A stretch of 41,812 bases of DNA, taken from NCBI GenBank assembly GCA_021298895.1, contig JAJTHK010000040.1, forward strand, positions 1 through 41,812. The letters are read 5' to 3'. The position numbers were made by a program, and so were the translations under genes. The DNA is from Luteolibacter sp. GTDB taxonomy: Bacteria; Verrucomicrobiota; Verrucomicrobiia; Verrucomicrobiales; Akkermansiaceae. Shown here piece after piece: positions 32,434-41,607 of this stretch; the stretch's first letter is position 1, and each line of letters opens with the position of its first letter. The notes below the pieces were generated by a model that was not told the origin of the DNA, did no database searches, and saw only the letters and a list, made by a program, of their open reading frames with translations.

Positions 32434-32526
32434 AAATATCAAGTTTCAAATCTCAAATTTCAATGAAGAGTATGAAGATGAAGTATTTGGAAGATGCTTA
32501 TGATTGAATTGAAATTTGAAATTTTA
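32434..32526. repeat. Inverted pair of heptad arrays
   Basis: AAATATC AAGTTTC AAATCTC AAATTTC (32434-32461) and GAAATTT GAAATTT (32511-32524); arms 32447-32464/32508-32525 complementary at 16/18. Confidence 0.7.
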
Positions 32527-33753
32527 GTGCGTCAGGGCGTCCATTAGGTATTTGGCAGGACGGAAGTTTTCGATGAGGACTTCTTGGTTACCACCACGAT
32601 TCATGCGTACTTGGCTGACGTTAAAGTTTGGCGTTTTATGTGGGGCGAACAGGATGTCGTCGTGGGTGGCGTTCTCATGTTTTTTGAACATGTTAGGTAG
32701 GATATCGCCGCCGAGATGGTCATCGCGTCCAGTGGCAAGGTGACAGGTGCCGAGCACTTTTTCATCCTGGATGTCTGCGTAGGAAACGGGAAGAACTTGG
32801 GTGCCGAAACCGAGTTCGCCAAGCGTACCAGTCATCGGATCTTCTGCTAAGCGTTTATTATGGGCTTCGATGGTTGCTTGGTTGCCCTCGATCAAGGTGG
32901 AACGATAAATGTTTCGATCTTTCACATCTAACACCCCGAGCGTACCGTCTTCGTATTTCATTGGGAACTGACCATTCGCATTGGTTGGAACGAAATAGAC
33001 TTCGCCAGCAGGGAGGTTAGCGATATCGGGTTTTTCTCCAAGGCAGAGACCGTGGGATTTTTGCGCTTCCTGTTGTCCAAGCTCCAGTGTGGCAGTGAGA
33101 ACGCGACCGTCTTCGAGGGTGAAATCAATCTCGATTGAATCTGCCTTGGTTAGTGCTAAGCGCATTTTTTCTGCGTCGCGGGAGACTTCACGATAATCGA
33201 CGGCGAGGCCGGAATTCAGAATTACGTCGTTGAGACCGTGTAGGGTTGCACCACGGAAACCGTATTCTTTGGCTTTTGCGGTTAGAGGGGCGGTTGCGGA
33301 AAAGGTCGATATACAGAGGATGAGATCGTAGTTGGGATAGATGTCCTTATCGAGTGAGAGGAGTTTACCATCGGTGTTCCAGACTTCATCGGCAAGATCT
33401 AGGTTGGATCCTTTGGTGCAGCGGTATGCGAACATTTCGCCTCCCGACATACCGAGCTTGTCCAAAGCATAATCTTGAAGGGCAGTGTAGAAATGTTTGT
33501 GGGCGTTTTTTTGAACCTGAAAACCTGGCTCTGAGAGAAAATGGAAATTTTTGATGTGATTTTCTGGTTGATCGAAGTCGATCAGGATACAGACCTTGCA
33601 GTTTTGAGTGGGCTCGAAAACGGTGTGAAGTAGGCGAACGACATCAAACTTCGGAAACTGGCGTTTCTCTGGATTAAGAAGAATCTCGGGTGAAAGGTAG
33701 TCGGGTGGTGAGGCTACGGTGCTTACTGCCATGATCTTGGAATCTAAAACCAT
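32524..33753 (-). CDS. Aminopeptidase M29-like (leucyl aminopeptidase-like metallopeptidase)
   Basis: TFSATAPLTAKAKEYGFRGATLHGLNDV...FTLEDGRVLTATLELGQ...NLPAGEVYFVPTNANGQFP...TCHLATGRDDHLGGDI...HKTPNFNV. Confidence 0.6.
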   Translation of the reverse strand: MVLDSKIMAVSTVASPPDYLSPEILLNPEKRQFPKFDVVRLLHTVFEPTQNCKVCILIDFDQPENHIKNFHFLSEPGFQVQKNAHKHFYTALQDYALDKLGMSGGEMFAYRCTKGSNLDLADEVWNTDGKLLSLDKDIYPNYDLILCISTFSATAPLTAKAKEYGFRGATLHGLNDVILNSGLAVDYREVSRDAEKMRLALTKADSIEIDFTLEDGRVLTATLELGQQEAQKSHGLCLGEKPDIANLPAGEVYFVPTNANGQFPMKYEDGTLGVLDVKDRNIYRSTLIEGNQATIEAHNKRLAEDPMTGTLGELGFGTQVLPVSYADIQDEKVLGTCHLATGRDDHLGGDILPNMFKKHENATHDDILFAPHKTPNFNVSQVRMNRGGNQEVLIENFRPAKYLMDALTH

Positions 33754-33820
33754 ATATCAGCATCGCAAGCGGGGAATTTTGAAAAATGATTTATTTGAGA
33801 GAAAAATTGCCGATGTGTAT

Positions 33821-33853
33821 AAAAAAAGAGGCTCCCCTTGTGGAGAGCCTCTT
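33821..33853 (-). terminator. Terminator downstream of the RRM gene
   Basis: Minus strand AAGAGGCTCTCCACAAGGGGAGCCTCTTTTTTT. Confidence 0.85.
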
Positions 33854-33869
33854 GAGTTGATGGTTTGAA

Positions 33870-34802
33870 TTAAGCTTTTATTTCTTCAGTTACCTCTGCC
33901 GTTTCAACTTCAGTAGCGATTGCTTCGGAATGGAATTCCTCGGTAGGAACCTCTGTGTTCGTAACTTCAGCACTGGCCTGGGCGGTGGGTTCGTCGATTA
34001 AGTTGAGCACTTCTTCTTTCTGTGGATTGATAGGAGCAAGTGTTGGAATGGTCGTTACGGTAGCTGGGCTGCCGCCTTCTTCTTTCTCAGCATCATCGTA
34101 ATCTTTCGATTTCGCGCCGGAGACGGTGATTTTACGTCCCATGAAGAATTGATCATGAAGGACTTCCACTGTGCGTTTGGCTTCATCGATATCGAGCATT
34201 TCGATGAAACCATAGCCTTTGGAGCGATGGGTGCTGCGATTGTAAACGATTTCCACGCGGCGGACAGCCCCGACACCCTTGAAGAGCTCTTCTAGATCGC
34301 TCTCTGTGGTATCGTAAGAGAGATTTCCAACATAAACGCGGCGGTTCTCGACGGTTGATGGGTCACCTCCACGGGAGCGATTGGAATTTTTGTTCGCACG
34401 CTCACGGGGCTCTCTTTTGTTTTCGGAGTTATCTCGGGATTCGTTATTATTTCCCTGCTCGGTCCGTGCGTCGCGGGTTTTACTGCGGCGTGGTTCTTGC
34501 TTTTGTTTGGTATCGGTAACGCTTGGACGACGTTCCGGACGGGGTGGCCTAACTGGCTCTTTGAATAGGCCAATGGCTTTGAGGATTTTCTGCCAGAAAC
34601 TTAAGGTCTTCTTGGGAGTTGGCATTGCGCGGCGCTGTTGGGATTGGCCCGAGCCTTTGTGGCTGGAGCGGTTTCCACCGCTGGACTGGCGTCCATCGTT
34701 GTTGCCACGGTTTGAGTTATTGTTACTACGGTTTTGCCCTCCGCGTGAGCGGCGGCGACGGCTTGATCCCTGTTTTGGGGAGTTGTTTGTATCAGTTGAC
34801 AT
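33870..34802 (-). CDS. RNA-binding protein: Arg/Asn/Gly-rich N-terminus, central RRM, acidic C-terminus
   Basis: RRVYVGNLSYDTTESDLEELFKGVGAVRRVEIVYNRSTHRSKGYGFIEMLDIDEAKRTVEVLHDQFFMGRKITVSGA (RNP2 VYVGNL, RNP1 KGYGFIEM). Confidence 0.9.
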   Translation of the reverse strand: MSTDTNNSPKQGSSRRRRSRGGQNRSNNNSNRGNNDGRQSSGGNRSSHKGSGQSQQRRAMPTPKKTLSFWQKILKAIGLFKEPVRPPRPERRPSVTDTKQKQEPRRSKTRDARTEQGNNNESRDNSENKREPRERANKNSNRSRGGDPSTVENRRVYVGNLSYDTTESDLEELFKGVGAVRRVEIVYNRSTHRSKGYGFIEMLDIDEAKRTVEVLHDQFFMGRKITVSGAKSKDYDDAEKEEGGSPATVTTIPTLAPINPQKEEVLNLIDEPTAQASAEVTNTEVPTEEFHSEAIATEVETAEVTEEIKA

Positions 34803-35174
34803 GTTTTCGCATGGGTCAGTGTTTTACGGACGGCCCGGCGCGTCGGGTGGTTTATATCCCCGGCATTGCAGGAACGGACCTGCGCGCAATTGCTGTAGCG
34901 GTCGATCGCCAGCTTTTTGGTGCTGGGACAAGCCTCCGCAACCATTGCGGAAGAGGACTTGATAGGATCGATCGCGGGCAATCTGCGCCGCCATCCGTAA
35001 GCAAGGAGGTCCCGGATTTCCTGGCAAGCCCTCAAAATTCGAGTTTCACTAGGAAAAACGAATGATTGGAGAAATAGGGTGCCGGATGTAGACATCGGAG
35101 ATAAGGGGACTCCTGCTCGGGCGGCAAAGTAGGTATGATTCAGCGTTTGGCAAGATGTTCTTTGCCTGTCGATT

Positions 35175-35206
35175 CTTAAATCCGCAATTAAGGCTGCGGA
35201 TTTAAG
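35175..35206. other. Perfect 12-bp stem hairpin in divergent intergenic region
   Basis: CTTAAATCCGCA-ATTAAGGC-TGCGGATTTAAG. Confidence 0.7.
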
Positions 35207-35249
35207 GTTCAAGGGTTGTAGTGATCCGTTTTTTGTAGAGGATAGGGGA

Positions 35250-36020
35250 GTGAAGCGAGGTTTTAAATGGATGCTGGGAGTGATTTTGCTCCTTGTTCTA
35301 GGAATAGGGGGTTGGTGGCTATGGCGCGAGGCGGAGCATCGGGTTTTTTTCAGTGCATTGACCGCGGTGAAGGAGAAGCCTGTGCCGGATTTGAAGCGTT
35401 ATGAGGTTTTGGAGGCTGAGCTGAGTGACTGGCGGGCAAATCTGGTAAAAGAATATAAGAAGGCACTAAGCCCGGAGCAGAAAGCGAAAGTTGAGAATGA
35501 CGCGCGGCTGATTCTGGAAATGATCCTTCCGGAGATGATGCGTTGTTGGCGAGGGACGGGATATGATTTCAATGGTGTGGCGGAACGCCCTGGGGAAGGA
35601 AAAATTGCCTGCGGATATTATGTTTCCACCCTAATCCGCGATGCGGGTTTCAAAGTGAATCGATACAAGCTCGCCCAGCAGCCTTCGGCGAATATTTTAC
35701 GAACTTTTACCGATGCGGAAAACTGCCAGTTAAAGGTCGGGGAAAACTACGCTACCTACGCCGATTGGTTGGAGGCGAAGGAACCTGCGATTTATTTGAT
35801 GGGTTTAGATACTCATGTCGGGTTTGTGGTAGTAGAAAAAAATGGTGATATGAAATTTCTGCATTCTTCTGGAATTGATAAAGCCGGGGTGGTTGAGGAG
35901 ACGCGGGATCAGGCATTCGCGATCAAATGGTCCAATTGGAGGATGCTGGGTCATTTCACGGCAGATCCTCACGTGATTCGTAAGTGGCTGGCAGGGGAGA
36001 ATGTTAGGGTGGTGGAGTGA
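35250..36020 (+). CDS. Membrane-anchored hypothetical protein, possible cysteine-peptidase-like fold
   Basis: GTG start, N-terminal TM; KIACGYYVSTLIRDAGFKVNRYKLAQQ and IYLMGLDTHVGFVVVEKNGDMKFLHSSG give a Cys...His arrangement. Confidence 0.5.
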   Translation: MKRGFKWMLGVILLLVLGIGGWWLWREAEHRVFFSALTAVKEKPVPDLKRYEVLEAELSDWRANLVKEYKKALSPEQKAKVENDARLILEMILPEMMRCWRGTGYDFNGVAERPGEGKIACGYYVSTLIRDAGFKVNRYKLAQQPSANILRTFTDAENCQLKVGENYATYADWLEAKEPAIYLMGLDTHVGFVVVEKNGDMKFLHSSGIDKAGVVEETRDQAFAIKWSNWRMLGHFTADPHVIRKWLAGENVRVVE

Positions 36021-36118
36021 GGGGATGCCTGATGAAAATTTTGTTCAGGATTCAGATATTGGACTAGCCAGCCGAAAGTCTAGCGACATAGCATCGCCGC
36101 CTCTTAAATTTTTACCTT

Positions 36119-37108
36119 ATGAAAGCACCTATCACCGTATCTATCACAGGAGCCGCAGGACAAATTGGTTATGCTATTCTTTTCCGTATCGCATCTGGAT
36201 TTGTCTTCGGTGAAGATCAGCCAGTAAATCTCCGTTTGATCGAGATCGAGCCAGGTTTGCCCGCGCTAAAAGGTGTGGTGATGGAGTTAGATGATTGTGC
36301 TTTCCCTTTGTTGAAAGAAGTTGTTGCGACCACCGATTTGGACGAAGGTTTCAAGGGTGCAAACTGGGCGTTGTTGATTGGTTCAGTGCCGCGTAAAGCA
36401 GGTATGGAGCGTGCGGATTTGCTTGGCATCAACGGCAAGATTTTCACCGGACAAGGTCAAGCGATCGCCCGTTCGGCAGCGAAAGATGTTCGCGTGCTAG
36501 TCGTGGGTAATCCATGCAACACCAATGCCCTGATCGCGATGAACAACGCCGCTGGTATCCCGAATGATCGCTTTTTTGCGATGACACGTTTGGATGAAAA
36601 CCGTGCCAAGAGTCAGCTTGCGATGAAAGCCGGTGTGCATTGCTCGGATGTGACCAATCTCTGCATCTGGGGAAATCACTCCGCCACCCAATACCCCGAT
36701 TTCACCAACGCAAAAATCCAAGGTAAACCCGTCACAGAAGTCATCACAGATCGTGCATGGTTAGAAGGTGAGTTCATCAAAACTGTTCAACAACGCGGCG
36801 CAGCAATCATCGCAGCACGTGGTGCATCTTCCGCTGCATCCGCTGCAAATGCTGCGATGGATACCGTGAGAAGTTTGATCACTCCAACTCCAGCCGGCGA
36901 CTGGCATTCCGTCGCAATCTGCTCCGATGGTTCTTACGGCATCGAAAAAGGCCTGATGGCTTCCATGCCAATCCGCACCAAAGCCGATGGATCATGGGAA
37001 GTGGTACAAGGCGTTCCTGTCAGCGAGTTTTCCCAAGGCAAAATCGACGCAACCATCAACGAGTTGAAAGAAGAGAAAGACGCGGTTAAAGATTTGATCG
37101 GGGGTTGA
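36119..37108 (+). CDS. mdh: Malate dehydrogenase
   Basis: [63 protein letters not shown]. Confidence 0.97.
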   Translation: MKAPITVSITGAAGQIGYAILFRIASGFVFGEDQPVNLRLIEIEPGLPALKGVVMELDDCAFPLLKEVVATTDLDEGFKGANWALLIGSVPRKAGMERADLLGINGKIFTGQGQAIARSAAKDVRVLVVGNPCNTNALIAMNNAAGIPNDRFFAMTRLDENRAKSQLAMKAGVHCSDVTNLCIWGNHSATQYPDFTNAKIQGKPVTEVITDRAWLEGEFIKTVQQRGAAIIAARGASSAASAANAAMDTVRSLITPTPAGDWHSVAICSDGSYGIEKGLMASMPIRTKADGSWEVVQGVPVSEFSQGKIDATINELKEEKDAVKDLIGG

Positions 37109-37280
37109 TAGGTGAAGAAGTTTCAGGTTAACTGAGATGAGAAGTTGTAAAGGCTTCGACCATTCAATCCAATGATAAATCTAGAGGATGAAACCCAAGG
37201 TTCCGTATGGGGTTTTTCTCCTCTCTTTATTACTGTCGTGATTTACGCTGCGATTATTAGATTTATGGAATCCCTACAAC

Positions 37281-39476
37281 GTGAATCTCACGCTCTTTCA
37301 GCATTCGCACCTTTTCGACAGATCCTTGCCGCCTGCGTTTCGGTTTCGAATCGGGAGTCATTATTCTGACACATCTTGGTCATTCGTTCCCGGTAATAAT
37401 GACAATTATAACACTTCACGCCCGGGTGAGATATGGACCAAGCTTAACTACAATACCGTCTGGGTCAGAGGGCCTAATGGCATAACGTTGACACCCGGAG
37501 AAACCAAGTTAGGCAATATCAATAATCTAGGTTATGACCCTGCGTCGTTATCCACATATACCAGATACAGCAATATAACGATCAATGGCGTCAGTGATTT
37601 CGATGCTTCGGATCAAATCAGCCTGACCACTCGGTTCGATTCGTTTGGGGGAGGAGCCAATAAAGTAGGAGCATTCTTTGAGATGAGAGATGATAGGCCT
37701 CCTACGCAATCCCTCGCAAATATTCTTCGTTATGGCATAGGACATACATTCTACTCGGAGGCTACGGCCAATCAGTTCTGGCCACGCATGAATGAGATTG
37801 ATCTGCCCAGTCATCCGGTGAGTGCAATGAGTGGTAATGGCGTACCATTCCTTTCCCTCATGTTCGGACCGCGCTTGTCGTCGGGCAGTGTCTTACCAAC
37901 GAGGGGCGTTCAACAGAATAATCCATTGGGAACGGTCAATTTCTGCGGACAAGGCTTTGAAATGGGTACAGATAGTGTTCAGGATCTTCGCGGACAGATA
38001 ATGACTCAGGGAGCTCGGGGTGCCGCTAATCCTGTGAACGCGGCCATGGACTTCAATTTCATCACCCACAGCAGTTGGCTTATGGATAACCTGCCCAACT
38101 GCTCACAGGACGGCAGAAACAACGGTTATTTGATCAGTGGCACCCAATCCGGTGACGGGCTGAAGCGGGTTGTGGTGGCCGAGCTGCCGCTGAGACCACT
38201 CGGTTCGCTGGCTGAACTGCAACACTGGGATTTGCGCAAAGACAATCCAGCGCCACCCCGCCAGTTCAATATCATCGCCAATAGCGATGCTCAGCCTTTG
38301 TTTTCTCCGAATGCTGTGATCCGCAATGGGACGGGTATTCCTGACGCAGCTCCAAACCCTAGTATCGACCTCCAGCACGACGATTCCTACTGCGCCAACC
38401 ACCTGTTGTTCGATGACTGGTTTTTCTCCACGATCGCCCCGCAGCCCACGACCTTCGGTTCGACAGGTAAAACTTTGCAGGAGACTTTTACTGCTTGGGT
38501 GAGCGAAGGGAAACCGCTTGATAACCGTGCTTACCGTCCCATTTTGGCTGATAGCGGCATCAGTTCCTCGCAAGCGACGGAACTTTTTAATGCGAAGGTC
38601 AATACTGCGGATGCTTATCGCACGATTGCCTCACGCTTGGAAGTGGATGGCATGTTCAATGTGAATTCCACTTCGGTGAAAGCATGGCGCGCGCTGTTAG
38701 GTCATGCTCGCAATCAACGCATGCCATACTATGACAATAATGGAAACGTGGTTTTGTCTGATCCGACTGACTACGCCGTATCGCGGACCACGGTGGCGAG
38801 TGATGTTGCCGCAGGGAAGAATGGCAGTTCCGGTTCCTTTCCTGGAGCCTCGGAATATTCTGGCTACCGGGTGTTTACCGATGAGATGCTCGATCAATTT
38901 GCGGAGGAGATGGTAAACCAAGTTCGCAAGCGCGGTCCATTCCTCTCACTCTCCGAGTTTGTGAACCGGCAGTTGTCTAACAATTCTTCAAATAATCAGC
39001 TGGCTCTAGCCGGTGCGGTGCAGAGTGCCCTCAACGTGCTGGCAGCGAAGTCGGATGACGACCTTAACCCATACTCCTTCTTGCAGGATGACTCACAGAA
39101 TGCCGGGCGATCGGTGTTGATCGCCAAAGGCCAGGATACGCGCAGTGGCTACGATAAATTTCCAGAGGCCTCCGAGGGCAAAAGTGCCTACGGCTTGCCC
39201 GGTTGGCCACGCCAAGCAGACATCTTGCGACCGCTCGCTCCCATTCTTTCTGCGCGAGATGACACCTTCACAATTCGTGCGTATGGAGATGCCCGCGGTG
39301 CGAATGGGAAGATCATCGCGCGCGCTACTTGCGAGGCAATCGTGCGCCGTGGGCGTGAATTTGTTTCCAGCGAAAACGAATCGGATACCTTCATTGGTCT
39401 ATCCGATACGAACGAACGCTTCGGTCGCCGCTACCACATCATTTCCTTCCGTTGGCTAAACGCTGATGAAATCTGA
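37281..39476 (+). CDS. Verru_Chthon cassette protein A-like, probably 5'-truncated
   Basis: C-term LPGWPRQADILRPLAPILSARDDTFTIRAYGDARGANGKIIARATCEAIVRRGREFV...FGRRYHIISFRWLNADEI and middle NHLLFDDWFFSTIAPQ...PLDNRAYRPI match my recollection of this family; no N-terminal prepilin-like segment. Confidence 0.65.
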   Translation: MNLTLFQHSHLFDRSLPPAFRFRIGSHYSDTSWSFVPGNNDNYNTSRPGEIWTKLNYNTVWVRGPNGITLTPGETKLGNINNLGYDPASLSTYTRYSNITINGVSDFDASDQISLTTRFDSFGGGANKVGAFFEMRDDRPPTQSLANILRYGIGHTFYSEATANQFWPRMNEIDLPSHPVSAMSGNGVPFLSLMFGPRLSSGSVLPTRGVQQNNPLGTVNFCGQGFEMGTDSVQDLRGQIMTQGARGAANPVNAAMDFNFITHSSWLMDNLPNCSQDGRNNGYLISGTQSGDGLKRVVVAELPLRPLGSLAELQHWDLRKDNPAPPRQFNIIANSDAQPLFSPNAVIRNGTGIPDAAPNPSIDLQHDDSYCANHLLFDDWFFSTIAPQPTTFGSTGKTLQETFTAWVSEGKPLDNRAYRPILADSGISSSQATELFNAKVNTADAYRTIASRLEVDGMFNVNSTSVKAWRALLGHARNQRMPYYDNNGNVVLSDPTDYAVSRTTVASDVAAGKNGSSGSFPGASEYSGYRVFTDEMLDQFAEEMVNQVRKRGPFLSLSEFVNRQLSNNSSNNQLALAGAVQSALNVLAAKSDDDLNPYSFLQDDSQNAGRSVLIAKGQDTRSGYDKFPEASEGKSAYGLPGWPRQADILRPLAPILSARDDTFTIRAYGDARGANGKIIARATCEAIVRRGREFVSSENESDTFIGLSDTNERFGRRYHIISFRWLNADEI

Positions 39477-39596
39477 GTCACGTGCCAATCAGGAAAATAA
39501 CCTAATTTAGGTTTTTTCTAAGGAAATTAATTCTGTTGTGTCAAAACATGTGTAGGCCAGATTGATCGCCTAATTAAACCACAAACCTAGACATCT

Positions 39597-40124
39597 ATGA
39601 AATCACTACTGCTGTTCTCCGTATGCGTCCTTATCGTTAGCTCCTTAGCCTCCGCCCGCGATCTCGATGTCGCTGGTGACAAGGCCACAAAGAAAGAAAT
39701 ACGCTACAATCAGATCGGACCTCGCGATACGATTATCTTCTACACGTTCGAAAATGATGCTGCTGTGCTTAAACTGAATATCACGGAGCAGGGTGGCAAG
39801 TTCGTCCTGAGAGGCAGCATGAATCTGTTTGCCGAGGGAACCAATGCCGAGCAAATGGGCAAGTGGATCAACAACCAGCATTCCTGTGGCTTGTTCCCCG
39901 AAGTCCCTGAACCGAAGGCGTGTGTGGTTTTGCCCGCCGACTCCTGCATCGTTCTGGAGAGCAAGATCAAAGATGGCAAAAAGATCGGCAACGAACCGAT
40001 TGGCGACACATTCGATGACTACGCACTCAAGATCAAGCTTGCTGATATAGAAGGCAAAGGCTTCAAGTTGAAGGGCTTTATAGCCGATACCAGCGCTTTC
40101 GTCAAAGCGGGGCCAGCAGCGTAG
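39597..40124 (+). CDS. Secreted hypothetical protein
   Basis: Signal peptide MKSLLLFSVCVLIVSSLASA; no recognised domain. Confidence 0.6.
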   Translation: MKSLLLFSVCVLIVSSLASARDLDVAGDKATKKEIRYNQIGPRDTIIFYTFENDAAVLKLNITEQGGKFVLRGSMNLFAEGTNAEQMGKWINNQHSCGLFPEVPEPKACVVLPADSCIVLESKIKDGKKIGNEPIGDTFDDYALKIKLADIEGKGFKLKGFIADTSAFVKAGPAA

Positions 40125-40503
40125 CGCGCCGGTTCTAATGCGTTTCTCGAGGCTGCGGTGTATGGAAATCCGTCCTACCAAGCGGCTTGTTGGAACTTGT
40201 GAAAGAAGCCTGCTTAAAACATGGTTTGCAATAAGTTTGCTCTAGGTAAACCCATGCAAAGCTGTCGCCTAAAAAGACGGCTAGCTTTTAAAAATATTCT
40301 AGGGGCTTGCGGGGACTATGTTTATAAGAGCACCATCGTTGATGAATTACCTCCCAGTTCCGTCAGAAATCATTTTTTAACCACAATGGAAGCGCAGCGT
40401 ACATGGACGAACTGACTATTAGAAAATATTTCGTCAAAAAGACACGGATAAAGAGGGATTTTGATTCATTCTTATCTGCGGTTCAATTCCTCTTCCTCAT
40501 CCC

Positions 40504-41220
40504 ATGTCCCGCTTCTCAAAATTGTTGATCTTGCTAATGGCATCGCTAGTCGTTCTGCCGGCAGATGCTCAGGAGTCGGCAAATAAATTTCGAACCGTTC
40601 GAATTCTCTTCATTAACGCGCCGCAGACTGCGCCTAAAACAGCTCACCTCCATGATGGTAAATCTTCTCAAGTGGTCGAGTTGCCGCGCATGAATCTCTC
40701 AGCTATCTACAAGGTTCCTGCTGGTCCGTTAAACCTGCGCCTGCTGGACAAGGTCATCGAAGATACTAAGCAAATCCCAGCCAACGCGCCAATGGCTCTG
40801 ATTCCTGAGACCATGGGCGATGCCTACTTGATCTGTTTCTCCGATCCAGAAAATACAGCGATGCCGATTCGTATGGATGCGATAGATGCAGGAAATGAAA
40901 AATTCCGCGACGGCATGATGCTGTGGTTTAACCTCTCTCCTCATGTGATCGGAGGTATGCTCGGTAAGCAAAAAATTCAGATCAAGCCGCATGAACGTTT
41001 GTTGGTGGAGGCCCCAGTCGATGAGACGGATAGTTACCCAGTCATTTTATTGCACTTAATCAATGGCAAAGATGAGGTTTTTCCCATTTGTGAAACGCGC
41101 TGGATGCACGATCCCAAGACACGTCAGTTGGTCTTTGTATTCACGGAAACCGGCCGCCGTCTTCCTCGTATCATAGGTATATCCGATTTCCGTCCGCCGC
41201 CGCCTACCGAGGGTAGATAA
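40504..41220 (+). CDS. Secreted hypothetical protein
   Basis: Signal peptide MSRFSKLLILLMASLVVLPADAQ; beta-rich; no recognised domain. Confidence 0.65.
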   Translation: MSRFSKLLILLMASLVVLPADAQESANKFRTVRILFINAPQTAPKTAHLHDGKSSQVVELPRMNLSAIYKVPAGPLNLRLLDKVIEDTKQIPANAPMALIPETMGDAYLICFSDPENTAMPIRMDAIDAGNEKFRDGMMLWFNLSPHVIGGMLGKQKIQIKPHERLLVEAPVDETDSYPVILLHLINGKDEVFPICETRWMHDPKTRQLVFVFTETGRRLPRIIGISDFRPPPPTEGR

Positions 41221-41607
41221 GGTTGTCGCGGAAGTTATCTTCATTCCTCTGTCTGCTATTTATCTGCCTTGAATTCATACTCTTGCTCCAGAGGTCATCG
41301 CTTTTAGTGGATCGCTCTAGTGCATGCAGAAGCGCTTTTCAGGTGATCCCAAACTTTGGATATTCAGGCCTTCGGTATGGCTCATCCTGTTTTCTCTTCC
41401 ACTGAAGACCCATCAGTGTATTATCTGCGCAAGATGAAAATTTCCTAACATTTTCTCATCTCAATCTGAACATCGCAGCATAACTACAATGGATAACATC
41501 AGAGCTGAATACCAGAGACTTGTTGATCTCGCTAGTATGCCCTCCGGATGGAAGGCGGCGCAACTTTTTATCTGTAAAAGTTTTCAAGCTGGATTTGGAG
41601 GGTGATT

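Noticed and set aside
34803-35100. RNase P RNA, tmRNA or SRP RNA in the RRM leader
   Set aside because: Checked by eye for conserved cores of these RNAs on both strands (for example GAAAGTCCGGGC, tmRNA tRNA-like ends, SRP GGTCCGGAAGGAAGCAGC) and found no convincing match.
34601-35212. 203-aa minus ORF across the RRM gene 5' end and leader
   Set aside because: Out of frame with the real RRM protein and no recognisable domain; the overlapping + ORFs 34381-34962 and 34619-35065 were rejected for the same reason.
37172-37369. 65-aa + ORF upstream of the Verru_Chthon-like gene
   Set aside because: Overlaps the larger ORF out of frame and has no family; its hydrophobic stretch is not enough to call a gene.
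40221-40415. 64-aa + ORF in the gap between two secreted orphans
   Set aside because: No start context, no domain, composition like intergenic DNA.
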